This document shows positions 51,775 through 59,747 of a DNA stretch of 64,000 bases, piece by piece; position 1 is the first letter of the stretch, and each line of letters opens with the position of its first letter. Below the pieces are notes generated by a model. The model did no database searches. It had not been told where the DNA came from and saw only the letters and a list, made by a program, of their open reading frames with translations. The position numbers and the translations under genes were made by a program. The DNA is from Bariatricus massiliensis (GTDB lineage Bacteria > Bacillota > Clostridia > Lachnospirales > Lachnospiraceae), in NCBI RefSeq assembly GCF_900086725.1, contig NZ_LT574838.1:374986-438985 (forward strand), in the 5' to 3' direction.

Positions 51775-53850
51775 TTAAACGGCCTCCAGTACAAGCACAC
51801 TTCTCGGGCCAGCCAGCACCGTATCACTGCTCAGTCTCACAGGCTTCCTGCATATCTCTCCGTCCTCTACCCCTGTATTGGCGGACGCATGCCAGTGGAG
51901 CGGCTGCGGCAGGGCAGGCAGTGTCACTTCCAGCGCTTCCCAATATGCATTGACAAGAAGGTACACGATATCTTCCCTGCCCTCCTTCTCATGGTATCCG
52001 GCAAACATCACTCCCACCACGGAAGCTCCTTCCTGTACCTGTTCCTGCCATGGCTGTATTCCATGAAAACTGACCTCCGGAAACCCTGTACGGCTCACCG
52101 AATCACTGCCCCAGATGCACGGATGTTTCTTTCGGAAACCTATCATGTGCTGGAAAAACCGGAACATATCGCTGTGCTCCTTCATCCTTCCCCAATCAAT
52201 CCACGAAATTTCATTATCCTGACAATAGGCGTTGTTATTTCCATACTGTGTGTTGCACAGCTCATCTCCCGCATAGAACATAGGCGTTCCCCTGCTACAC
52301 ATCAGCACGGCACAGGCATTTTTCATCATTCGCTTTCTGAGCTTCATCACTTCGACGTCCTGTGTCTCCCCCTCCGCTCCACAGTTCCAACTGCGGTTGT
52401 CGTCGGATCCGTCCTGATTATTCCAGCCGTTCGCCTCATTATGTTTCCTATTATAAGCATACAAATCATACAGGGTGAATCCGTCATGGCAGGTAATAAA
52501 ATTCACAGAGGCACTTTTCCCGCGTACATTGACGTCATAGATATCCGGTGAGCCCGCTATGCGCAGCGCCGCCCCGGCAGAAGCTCCAAGCCCGCCTTTT
52601 AAATATTCTCTCAAGTCATCTCTGTACCGCCCATTCCATTCCGCCCACCGCTTGAACGCCGGAAAGCGCCCGACCTGATATAACCCGCCCGCATCCCATG
52701 CTTCCGCAATCAATTTCGTGTCACTCAACAACGGGTCATATGCAAGCATTTTCACAAGGGGCGGATTCTCCATCGGTGAACCATCCTCATTGCGCCCCAG
52801 TATCGAAGCCAGATCGAAGCGGAAACCATCGATTCGATAATCGGTCACCCAGTATTTCAGGCACTCTACTATCATCTGCATCACTACCGGGTGATTGCAG
52901 TTCATTGTATTGCCGCAGCCACTGAAATTGTAGTAATATCCGTCAGGAGTGAGCAGGTAATAAACATTGTTGTCGAACCCTTTAAAGGAAATAAATGGCC
53001 CATTCTCATCCCCTTCTGCGGTATGATTAAATACTACATCCAGTATCACCTCTATATCGTTTTCATGAAGCGCCTTTACCAGCTCCTTGAGCTCCATTCC
53101 TTCCCGGTTGTATTCTTTGGAGGCGGCGTAGCTTGTATTCGGCGCAAAAAAGCTGACGGTATTATAGCCCCAGTAATTGATGACCTGCTTTCCGTCCACC
53201 ACCCGCCGGTCCCGCAATTCATCAAATTCAAAAATAGGCATCAATTCTATCGCGTTCACGCCCAAGGACTTCAGGTAAGGTATCTTCTCCTTAATTCCGT
53301 CAAATGTCCCCGGACGTTTCACATCGTCGGAGAGTTTCGTGAAACCACGCACATGCATCTCATAGATAATCAGCTCATCCATAGGAATCTTTACCTGCTT
53401 TTCGTTGCCCCATAGAAAATCATTTCTCACCACTCTCGCCCGATAGCCGTCGTCATTGACCTTAATTCCCCAGACGCTCTGTCCGGTTACCGCTTTGGCA
53501 TAGGGGTCCAGCAGCACATGGTTCTTGTCGAACAGCAGGCCTTTCTTCTTATCATAAGGGCCGTCCAGCCGGTATGCATATTCAAACTCCTCAATATTCA
53601 GCCCGAATACCATCATGGAAAACACATCCCCGATGCGATAATTATCAGGAAATGGGATGGACGCATAAGGCTCACTTTCTGTCCGGTGATACAACAGCAG
53701 TTCACATGTCCGTGCCCCCGCCGAATGCACGGTAAAGTTCACAGATTTATGAAACGCCGTAGCTCCGTTGTACCCGAATAACCCGGGACAAATATCAAAG
53801 CCCGACACCTTATCTGTCGGACTCCAGTTTCTCACCAATTCCTCTACCAT
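51775..53850 (-). CDS. glgX: Glycogen debranching enzyme, isoamylase type (GH13)
   Basis: A 691-residue alpha-1,6-glucosidase of the GlgX/TreX/isoamylase group. A CBM48-like N-terminal domain (about 15-125) precedes the GH13 barrel. The catalytic triad is visible: nucleophile Asp346 (DGFRFD), acid/base Glu383 (IAEAWD) and Asp456 (FITCHDG). DVVFNHTAEG is conserved region I. It has no signal peptide, so it acts on intracellular glycogen or imported glucans. GGAGG precedes the ATG. It stands alone. Confidence 0.93.
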   Translation of the reverse strand: MVEELVRNWSPTDKVSGFDICPGLFGYNGATAFHKSVNFTVHSAGARTCELLLYHRTESEPYASIPFPDNYRIGDVFSMMVFGLNIEEFEYAYRLDGPYDKKKGLLFDKNHVLLDPYAKAVTGQSVWGIKVNDDGYRARVVRNDFLWGNEKQVKIPMDELIIYEMHVRGFTKLSDDVKRPGTFDGIKEKIPYLKSLGVNAIELMPIFEFDELRDRRVVDGKQVINYWGYNTVSFFAPNTSYAASKEYNREGMELKELVKALHENDIEVILDVVFNHTAEGDENGPFISFKGFDNNVYYLLTPDGYYYNFSGCGNTMNCNHPVVMQMIVECLKYWVTDYRIDGFRFDLASILGRNEDGSPMENPPLVKMLAYDPLLSDTKLIAEAWDAGGLYQVGRFPAFKRWAEWNGRYRDDLREYLKGGLGASAGAALRIAGSPDIYDVNVRGKSASVNFITCHDGFTLYDLYAYNRKHNEANGWNNQDGSDDNRSWNCGAEGETQDVEVMKLRKRMMKNACAVLMCSRGTPMFYAGDELCNTQYGNNNAYCQDNEISWIDWGRMKEHSDMFRFFQHMIGFRKKHPCIWGSDSVSRTGFPEVSFHGIQPWQEQVQEGASVVGVMFAGYHEKEGREDIVYLLVNAYWEALEVTLPALPQPLHWHASANTGVEDGEICRKPVRLSSDTVLAGPRSVLVLEAV

Positions 53851-53873
53851 ATCAAACCTCCGTTTCTCATCTA

Positions 53874-53902
53874 ATTATAACCTTTACCCATAGCAGGCGC
53901 AA
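53874..53902 (-). promoter_or_regulatory. Promoter of the debranching-enzyme gene
   Basis: TTGCGC (53902-53897) and TATAAT (53879-53874) are 17 bases apart on the minus strand, about 25 bases before the ATG. Confidence 0.75.
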
Positions 53903-54030
53903 GGATAATTGCCCTCGGCATTCGGCACACTTTCTGTAAAAATACACAAACTTCGGCTGTTCTCATTTACAGAATGGATTCTTGCCGTTATAATGAAACA
54001 TATTTGATTTTTAAGGAGTGGGAAGTAAAT

Positions 54031-54927
54031 ATGGCTGTATACTATTTTATTTTATATTTTTTCGTCTATGGTATTCTGGGCTGGTGCACTGAAGTCGCCT
54101 TTGCCGCTTGGAAGGAACACCGCTTTGTTAACCGGGGATTCTTAAACGGTCCTATCTGTCCGATTTATGGGATTGGTGTCGGTGTTGTAGTACAATTTTT
54201 AAGTCCATACAAGGACAATCTTTTCCTGTTGTACATAACGAGCGTCATACTCGTGACTGCGCTGGAATGGCTGACAGGATTTATTCTGGAAAAGGTCTTT
54301 CACAATAAATGGTGGGATTATTCCAATATGCCCCTCAATTTGAATGGTTATGTATGCCTCCTTTTTTCTTTGATATGGGGCGTTGCCTGTGTTATCATTG
54401 TAGATTTCATCCATCCACTGATACACACTGGTCTGACCCACATCCCATTCATAATCGGCATTATTCTGATAGTAATCTTCGGAGGCGTCACATTTGCCGA
54501 CCTGTATGTAACTGCGTCAGGTATCCTGAAGCTGAACAAGCGTCTGGCTAAAATGCAGGAGATTGCGGATGAGCTTCACGAAATTTCAGACAAACTAGGA
54601 ACGAATATCTATAAGGGTACCATCACTGCCATGGAAAAGCAGGAAGAAATCAGCTCATCCTTGTCTGAAAAACAGGAAGAGGTGAAGAAGAACGTATCTG
54701 AAGCGGTAGAAACTGTAACCGTGGCCATGGAAAATGTGTCTCAGGAATTGAAAGAGCATATAGAAGAGTTGAAGAAATATTACAAAGAAACCGGGGAAAA
54801 TACAACCCGGATACAGAAGCGGCTCTTCAAAGCCTTTCCTAAAATGGAAAGCCGGAAATACTCAGAGTCATTCAATGATCTCCGCGCAAAGCTGAAAGAG
54901 CTTGACAAAAATAGGCGAAAAAAATAA
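54031..54927 (+). CDS. CmpB-like putative ABC-transporter-type membrane protein
   Basis: A 298-residue protein of the family named putative ABC-transporter type IV/CmpB. About five helices in the first 165 residues contain the family's opening FVYGILGWCTEVAFAAW and RGFLNGPICPIYGIG. The C-terminal third is hydrophilic and forms a coiled coil (about 175-260; SLSEKQEEVKKNVSEAVETV). No ATPase is adjacent, and the family's function is not proven. The ATG at 54031 has AAGGAG 12 bases upstream; TATAAT at 53989 is a possible -10 box. Confidence 0.86.
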   Translation: MAVYYFILYFFVYGILGWCTEVAFAAWKEHRFVNRGFLNGPICPIYGIGVGVVVQFLSPYKDNLFLLYITSVILVTALEWLTGFILEKVFHNKWWDYSNMPLNLNGYVCLLFSLIWGVACVIIVDFIHPLIHTGLTHIPFIIGIILIVIFGGVTFADLYVTASGILKLNKRLAKMQEIADELHEISDKLGTNIYKGTITAMEKQEEISSSLSEKQEEVKKNVSEAVETVTVAMENVSQELKEHIEELKKYYKETGENTTRIQKRLFKAFPKMESRKYSESFNDLRAKLKELDKNRRKK

Positions 54928-54933
54928 ATAAAA

Positions 54934-54978
54934 GCAAGAGGTTCTGTCACGGAGTGATACCGCCCAGAACCTCTTTTT
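54934..54978. terminator. Bidirectional terminator between converging genes
   Basis: AGAGGTTCTG pairs with CAGAACCTCT and is followed by TTTTT on the plus strand; on the minus strand a CTTGCTTTTATTT run follows. It lies between the CmpB-like gene and the aldehyde dehydrogenase, which converge. Confidence 0.85.
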
Positions 54979-54980
54979 GA

Positions 54981-56348
54981 TTACATAAATTTTTTAATCC
55001 ATTTTAAATTTGAATCTTTAAAAGGAGCATACCTGAACGGTATATCAATCAGACAGGACTTCTTCATAATGCTTTTGTAATGAGTGAACGTATCAAAACT
55101 ATCCTTGCCGTGATAAGCCCCCATACCGCTGCTGCCGACACCGCCGAAAGGCATATAGGATGTGGCAAGATGCGCCACTGTATCATTGATGCACCCGCCT
55201 CCGTAAGATACACTGCGAAGGAGCTTCGCCTCTCTGGCCCTATCCTTGGTGAAGTAATAAAGCGCCAGCGGTTTTGGCCGCGCATTGACCATCCGAATGG
55301 CCTCCTGAAGATCATAAAATGTGAGCACCGGAAGAAGAGGCCCGAATATTTCCTCCTGCATGACGGGGCTTTCCCAAGTCACATCCTCAAGTATCGTCGG
55401 CGCTATCTGCAGCGCCGCTCTATTGGCGCCTCCGCCACAGACCTTCCTGCCGCTTTCCATCAGCCCCAAAAGACGCTGGAAATGCTTTTCATTGATTATT
55501 CTGGGGTAATCTTCACTGAGAAGAGGTTCTTTCCCATACATTTTCTCAATCTGGTGTACCATCTGCTTGAGCAGCTTATCCTTCACACTCTTCTGCACAA
55601 GAATATAATCAGGGGCAACACAGGTCTGCCCTGAATTCAGCATCTTTCCCCATATGATTCTCTTCGCCGCAAGCCGGATATCCGCAGTCTCGTCCACAAT
55701 ACAGGGGCTCTTGCCGCCAAGTTCCAGACTGACGGGCGTCAGGTGGGCAGAAGCCTTCTCCATTACGAGCTTCCCTACTGTCACGCTCCCGGTGAAAAAT
55801 ATATAGTCAAACTTTTCAGAAAGCAGCGATTCGTTTTCTTTTCTTCCGCCCTCGATAACCGCCACATACTTCTCTTCAAATAGTTCCCCCAGCATACGTT
55901 TTAAAAGCGCCGATGTCTTTCCGGAGTAAGCCGACGGCTTGACTACGGCACAGTTTCCCGCACATATAGCTCCCACAAGAGGCGCAACGGTCAGCTGGAA
56001 CGGGTAATTCCAAGGTGACATAATGAGCACGACCCCGTACGGCTCCGGATACCGGAAGGATTTTGCCGGAAACTGCGCTAACGGCGTCGGCACCATTTTC
56101 GGCCGTGCCCACTTCCGCAGATGCTTTATGGTATATCGAATTTCTTCCTTAACTATGCCGATTTCCGTCGCATAAGACTCCAGACGGGATTTATGCAAGT
56201 CGGCCCGAAGTGCTTCTGTTATCTCATCCTCGTGCCCGCTTATCCAGTCGTTCAGCCTCGTGAGCTGTCTTATCCGGAACGCAGTACTCCTCGTCGCGCC
56301 GGAATGATAAAATGCTCTCTGCGCATGAATCAAAGCCTTATACTCCAT
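54981..56348 (-). CDS. NAD(P)-dependent aldehyde dehydrogenase
   Basis: A 455-residue ALDH of the class 3/coniferyl-aldehyde type, shorter than the usual 490. The general base is Glu209 (SLELGGKSP) and the nucleophile Cys243 (NSGQTCVAPD). FFTGSVTVGK binds the cofactor. The substrate is probably a medium or long-chain or aromatic aldehyde. The ATG at 56348 has GGAGG about 10 bases upstream. A C-terminal KDSNLKWIKKFM tail resembles that of fatty aldehyde dehydrogenases. Confidence 0.93.
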   Translation of the reverse strand: MEYKALIHAQRAFYHSGATRSTAFRIRQLTRLNDWISGHEDEITEALRADLHKSRLESYATEIGIVKEEIRYTIKHLRKWARPKMVPTPLAQFPAKSFRYPEPYGVVLIMSPWNYPFQLTVAPLVGAICAGNCAVVKPSAYSGKTSALLKRMLGELFEEKYVAVIEGGRKENESLLSEKFDYIFFTGSVTVGKLVMEKASAHLTPVSLELGGKSPCIVDETADIRLAAKRIIWGKMLNSGQTCVAPDYILVQKSVKDKLLKQMVHQIEKMYGKEPLLSEDYPRIINEKHFQRLLGLMESGRKVCGGGANRAALQIAPTILEDVTWESPVMQEEIFGPLLPVLTFYDLQEAIRMVNARPKPLALYYFTKDRAREAKLLRSVSYGGGCINDTVAHLATSYMPFGGVGSSGMGAYHGKDSFDTFTHYKSIMKKSCLIDIPFRYAPFKDSNLKWIKKFM

Positions 56349-56367
56349 CTGCCCAGCACCTCCCAAA

Positions 56368-57201
56368 TTAGTGTTTTCTTTTTATATTTTTCAGATAAGG
56401 AATCTCAATCGGGTCGATTGGATCTATCGGCTGTTCCGCCTGAATCTTATTTTTCCTGCGGTGCTTTCTCAGCAGCGCTCCACCCTTATTATAGAACCAG
56501 AAAGAATAGACCAGAAGTTTATTCACTTTTCCTATCTTATCCTTCGTCGTCTTCGTATAGAACTCGCCTTCCGCACGCGTACATGCCTTATTGCGAATCT
56601 GCATAATCAGATCAAGCTCCGTCTTGATCGGCTCCGGGAACACGGTGTATCCCATCCCCACGCACTCCAGCTTATGCGCGTCGCTTCCCCCTGTCTGAGG
56701 CTTATCATACTTTTCCGCCAGCAGTCTCGCCCCGCCGTTGGACTGGGCTGATTCGCAGGCATTGAATGTCTCCACAAAGTCAAATTTTGCCAGAAGATCC
56801 GGTGATTTCTGGAATCTCTTTGTATTTGTAAAGCTCATATACTTTTCTCCACACGGATGAGCGGGTCCGCAGATTCCTCCGTGGTGATGCACAAAATCAA
56901 TCAGGAGCGAAATCGGAAGCCCTCTCAGCTCCAGCAGACGCATCTTCACCCCTTGAGGCATGATTATAAGAATATGTCCCGCATCCAGAGTGTCGTATTC
57001 TATCCCCTTCAGAACGACAAAATCCTCATGCTTCTTCCCCTTTATTGATTCCTTCCAATAACGGTATCCATTATACGTGTCGTGGTCGGTGACCAGCATA
57101 CCGTCAATTCCCTTTTCTTTCAATTTTAAAATAAATTCTTCTATGGAGACCTTGCTGTCTATGGACCCTTCTTTCACGTGGCAGTGCATATCTATCTTCA
57201 T
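56368..57201 (-). CDS. PHP-domain phosphoesterase
   Basis: A 277-residue metal-dependent hydrolase. The N-terminal DMHCHVKEGSID gives the HxH metal site, TDHDTYNGY the next, and GGSDAHKLECVGMGY the last; these together define a PHP domain. The protein ends in a basic tail. Members cleave phosphate esters such as 3',5'-nucleotide diphosphates; the substrate is unknown. The ATG at 57201 has only GGGGATGG upstream. A promoter TTGCGG-17-TATAAT ends at 57244. Aldehyde dehydrogenase follows after 19 bases. Confidence 0.88.
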   Translation of the reverse strand: MKIDMHCHVKEGSIDSKVSIEEFILKLKEKGIDGMLVTDHDTYNGYRYWKESIKGKKHEDFVVLKGIEYDTLDAGHILIIMPQGVKMRLLELRGLPISLLIDFVHHHGGICGPAHPCGEKYMSFTNTKRFQKSPDLLAKFDFVETFNACESAQSNGGARLLAEKYDKPQTGGSDAHKLECVGMGYTVFPEPIKTELDLIMQIRNKACTRAEGEFYTKTTKDKIGKVNKLLVYSFWFYNKGGALLRKHRRKNKIQAEQPIDPIDPIEIPYLKNIKRKH

Positions 57202-57325
57202 AATTCCATCCCCACACTTTCCGAAATTAAATTCTATACAAGTATTATAACCTCTTTTTTCAAAACCCGCAATGTACAACCTTTCATTTCCATATCCACT
57301 GTTGTATATATTTTCCATTATCGGT

Positions 57326-57358
57326 AAAAAAAGGAGCATACCTCGTAGATATGCTCCT
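57326..57358 (-). terminator. Terminator after the multi-span membrane protein
   Basis: AGGAGCATA pairs with TATGCTCCT around a nine-base loop and is followed by TTTTTTT on the minus strand, 25 bases after the stop. Confidence 0.9.
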
Positions 57359-57383
57359 CTTATTATCCGTAATAATGATAGTC

Positions 57384-58085
57384 CTATTCCTCTTCATCAT
57401 CCAAAAGCGCCCGCAGATGTTCTACTTCCTGCTCTTTCGATATCTCATCTTTTATCGCCTCTGCGTGACGTACTTCCTTTTTAGCTATTTCTCGATAACG
57501 CACCGAAAACTGAATCCCCATACCAACCAGCACCGCAGCCAGTGTTATGGCTAAAATGATATATATGTTAGTAATGTTCAAAAGTGATGCGGCGGCAGTA
57601 CCCAATCCAGTCCCACCATTTATCGATGACACAATAATTACCAGCGGCTCAAAGATAAGCATCGCTATAATAGCGATAATCAAACCGATTCCACCGCACA
57701 CTGCCACAAAAATCCAATCTTTTGGCTGTATGATAGTAACAGCCACCGAGAAAATACTCACGAGGCAGTAGACAAATACACCAAACTTTTTGAAAATCCC
57801 CCCCAGAATGGCCAGTATGAGCGCTGCCGCCACCGTGACAATGACAGCGGTCATATTTTCCAAATTCATCACCCAAGAAACCGCCAGCCCTGCTGCCGCG
57901 CCGGTAAGAAGCCCAATCAGTATATTCCAAATTCGAATCAACTTCAATCCCAGCACACACATAAGCACAGAAAGCACTATAGTCACAATCAACGCGGCAG
58001 TCACCGGTGTCGTTCTATCCTGCATCATTGCCGCCGGGTCCAGATTCAGCAGACTGTCTACAATATCTCCTACGTTTATCTCCAT
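57384..58085 (-). CDS. Multi-span membrane protein (TMEM198/DUF4203-like)
   Basis: A 233-residue protein with about seven hydrophobic helices from residue 28 to 205 (VTAALIVTIVLSVLMCVLG; ILIGLLTGAAAGLAVSWV), including glycine-rich stretches, and an acidic, charged tail (KDEISKEQEVEHLRALLDDE). The layout recalls TMEM198/DUF4203 proteins, for which no function is proven in bacteria. AGGAGG precedes the ATG. It is a single-gene unit. Confidence 0.75.
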   Translation of the reverse strand: MEINVGDIVDSLLNLDPAAMMQDRTTPVTAALIVTIVLSVLMCVLGLKLIRIWNILIGLLTGAAAGLAVSWVMNLENMTAVIVTVAAALILAILGGIFKKFGVFVYCLVSIFSVAVTIIQPKDWIFVAVCGGIGLIIAIIAMLIFEPLVIIVSSINGGTGLGTAAASLLNITNIYIILAITLAAVLVGMGIQFSVRYREIAKKEVRHAEAIKDEISKEQEVEHLRALLDDEEE

Positions 58086-58215
58086 ATTGTTTCCTCCTAT
58101 TGTAATTTATACCTCTCCCACGGCTATGATTATAGCACAAAAATAAACACCCCTGCAATACTTTCCGGCTTCTGTCAAACTGCTTACACACACTTTTTAC
58201 AAATTGTTCACAATT

Positions 58216-58258
58216 AAAGAGGAGTATCAAGCATACGTCTTAGCTGATACTCCTCTTT
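58216..58258 (-). terminator. Perfect 14-bp hairpin ending the small transcript
   Basis: AAAGAGGAGTATCA (58216-58229) pairs without mismatch with TGATACTCCTCTTT (58245-58258). The T-run after it is short on both strands, ending in TTT within the stem. It is placed to stop the small transcript on the minus strand. Confidence 0.7.
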
Positions 58259-58290
58259 ATATCACTTCTTCCATCATAAAACTTTACCTT

Positions 58291-58367
58291 TCTGGTGGTC
58301 TGTACCTTCCTTTCATAATAATTTAAGATATTTCACTTATGTTTTCGGTGGTCCGTACCTCCATTTC
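58291..58367 (-). repeat. Two imperfect direct repeats of 24 bases
   Basis: The segments 58291-58314 and 58344-58367 match at 19 of 24 positions and are 53 bases apart. Both contain GTAC and GACCACC on the minus strand and sit inside the small transcript. Only two copies are present, and the spacing does not fit a CRISPR array. Confidence 0.8.
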
Positions 58368-58443
58368 TTAGATTTTCGATAACTCAGTAAAATCAGACTT
58401 AATATTTATCTGTTTTTTTACTTTGTTCATCTTTCTTGTCATT

Positions 58444-58472
58444 ATATTATCATACGTCACCAGTTATGTCAA
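58444..58472 (-). promoter_or_regulatory. Promoter of the small transcript
   Basis: TTGACA (58472-58467) and TAATAT (58449-58444) are 17 bases apart on the minus strand, in a very AT-rich context. Transcription would start near 58437. This is one of the best promoter matches in the window, yet no sizeable gene follows within 350 bases. Confidence 0.85.
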
Positions 58473-58535
58473 TATATTTAATTAGATTTTTTTAATATTC
58501 TGTTAATTTATTTCTACTGATACTAAACTACGTTA

Positions 58536-58587
58536 GAAAAAAGAGAATATCCCGGCACTTGCTTAACATGACCGTGACATTCTCTTT
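58536..58587 (-). terminator. Terminator after the PrsA-like gene
   Basis: AAAGAGAAT and ATTCTCTTT close a stem with internal GG/CC pairs and are followed by TTTTTT on the minus strand, 8 bases after the stop. Confidence 0.85.
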
Positions 58588-58594
58588 ACATGTC

Positions 58595-59617
58595 TTACTT
58601 AGATTCCTCAGAACCGGTATCTTTGATTGTGACACCCTGTTTTACGAAATTAATCTTCTTCCACACGCTCTTATGAACAGTAACCTTCTCCTCATCGAGC
58701 CATTTTTCAATCTGTTCATTGAACATCGTCTGCTTTCTCTCAGATATGATACTCTCTTTCTTCGTGTCCGTGGCCTCTCTGTCCAGCAGGCTTGTAACCT
58801 TGGCTACATAATAACCTGACGGTCCTTCCACAACATCTGTAAGTTCTCCTTCCGCCAATGCGTCTGCTGCCTTGATTAATTCCTGAGCGGGAGACGTTGT
58901 ACTGGAATCGAAGGTAAGATTGGCGGCCTCATATCCCTTTTCTGTCGCGTAAGCAGGAAAGTCCTCGGCATCCTCAGCGCCCTGCCTAAATGCCTCTGCA
59001 TCCTTTTTCAGCGCTTCTTTTTCTTCATCTGTCATCTGCGTTGTGTTGCCGTCGTCGCCTGTTTTATTAAATGAAAAATATACATATTTCATGCTCTTCT
59101 GAGCCGCTTCTTCATCGGAGACTTCCGTATCCACATCTGCGGTTATTGCTTCCCTCATCTTTTCTTGAACAGTCAGCAGCCGCAATACCTCTTCTACCGT
59201 ATCCGAGTCACCGGAAATCAATTCTTTGTCCTCCAGTGTATTGGCCTCTCCAAATGCGTCTGCCGCCTTTTTGATTGCAGCCTCGTCTTCTTCGGTGAGC
59301 GTGATATCATAATCTTTTTTATGCATATCCAGTACATACATGGACTGCAGGTTATTCATAATCGTCTCTTTTACACTGTCTTCATAGGTCTTGCCCTCTT
59401 CAGCCTCCCCTGACCACATGTCATTTCCAAGGAAGCTGCTGTAGTATGTCTCATACTGGGACTGCTGGAACCTTGCATAAAAATTCGCAACGCCTGCGGT
59501 AATCTTTGTACCTCCCACTTCCGCCACCACATCATCATTATCTAATTTACTGCAGCCGGTCACCGACACTGCCCCTATAACGGCAGCCAGTACCAGCCCA
59601 ACTAACTTTCTCTTCAT
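58595..59617 (-). CDS. PrsA-like foldase lipoprotein (SurA/PpiC family)
   Basis: A 340-residue lipoprotein. The signal MKRKLVGLVLAAVIGAVS ends in a lipobox VTGC (lipidated Cys22). A SurA-N-like helical part includes VAEVGGTKITAGVANFY; the C-terminal domain (about 190-310) is a diverged parvulin-type segment (FDSSTTSPAQELIKAADAL; GPSGYYVAKV). It should help fold exported proteins on the outer face of the membrane. The ATG at 59617 has AAGGAGG 12 bases upstream; the earlier in-frame start lacks a signal peptide. It follows mfd, a common clostridial order. Confidence 0.88.
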   Translation of the reverse strand: MKRKLVGLVLAAVIGAVSVTGCSKLDNDDVVAEVGGTKITAGVANFYARFQQSQYETYYSSFLGNDMWSGEAEEGKTYEDSVKETIMNNLQSMYVLDMHKKDYDITLTEEDEAAIKKAADAFGEANTLEDKELISGDSDTVEEVLRLLTVQEKMREAITADVDTEVSDEEAAQKSMKYVYFSFNKTGDDGNTTQMTDEEKEALKKDAEAFRQGAEDAEDFPAYATEKGYEAANLTFDSSTTSPAQELIKAADALAEGELTDVVEGPSGYYVAKVTSLLDREATDTKKESIISERKQTMFNEQIEKWLDEEKVTVHKSVWKKINFVKQGVTIKDTGSEESK

Positions 59618-59747
59618 CTCAGAACTGTTCCTCCTTCTTGTATCCCTTAGCCATGCGTCTTCAAATTGGCCGCATGCACTTTTATAGTATAGCGTTTTTT
59701 TATCACACTGGCAATGATTTTCACAAAAATTGCACACATTGTTGAAG

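Larger units (their letters stand above)
58216..58437 (-). ncRNA. Candidate small RNA or small-peptide transcript
   Basis: A promoter at 58444-58472 should start a transcript of about 220 bases that ends at the 14-bp hairpin 58216-58258. No known RNA family is recognised. It contains a 20-codon frame starting near 58431 (MNKVKKQINIKSDFTELSKI) and two short repeats. In one frame each repeat reads R-Y-x-P-P-x-x-stop: KKWRYGPPKT after a hydrophobic stretch LSLILLSY without a normal start codon, and MKGRYRPPER. It could be a regulatory RNA, a small toxin-like peptide, or a decayed copy of one. Confidence 0.55.

Noticed and set aside
58291..58367. Possible CRISPR array
   Set aside because: Only two imperfect 24-base copies exist, with no further repeats and no cas genes.
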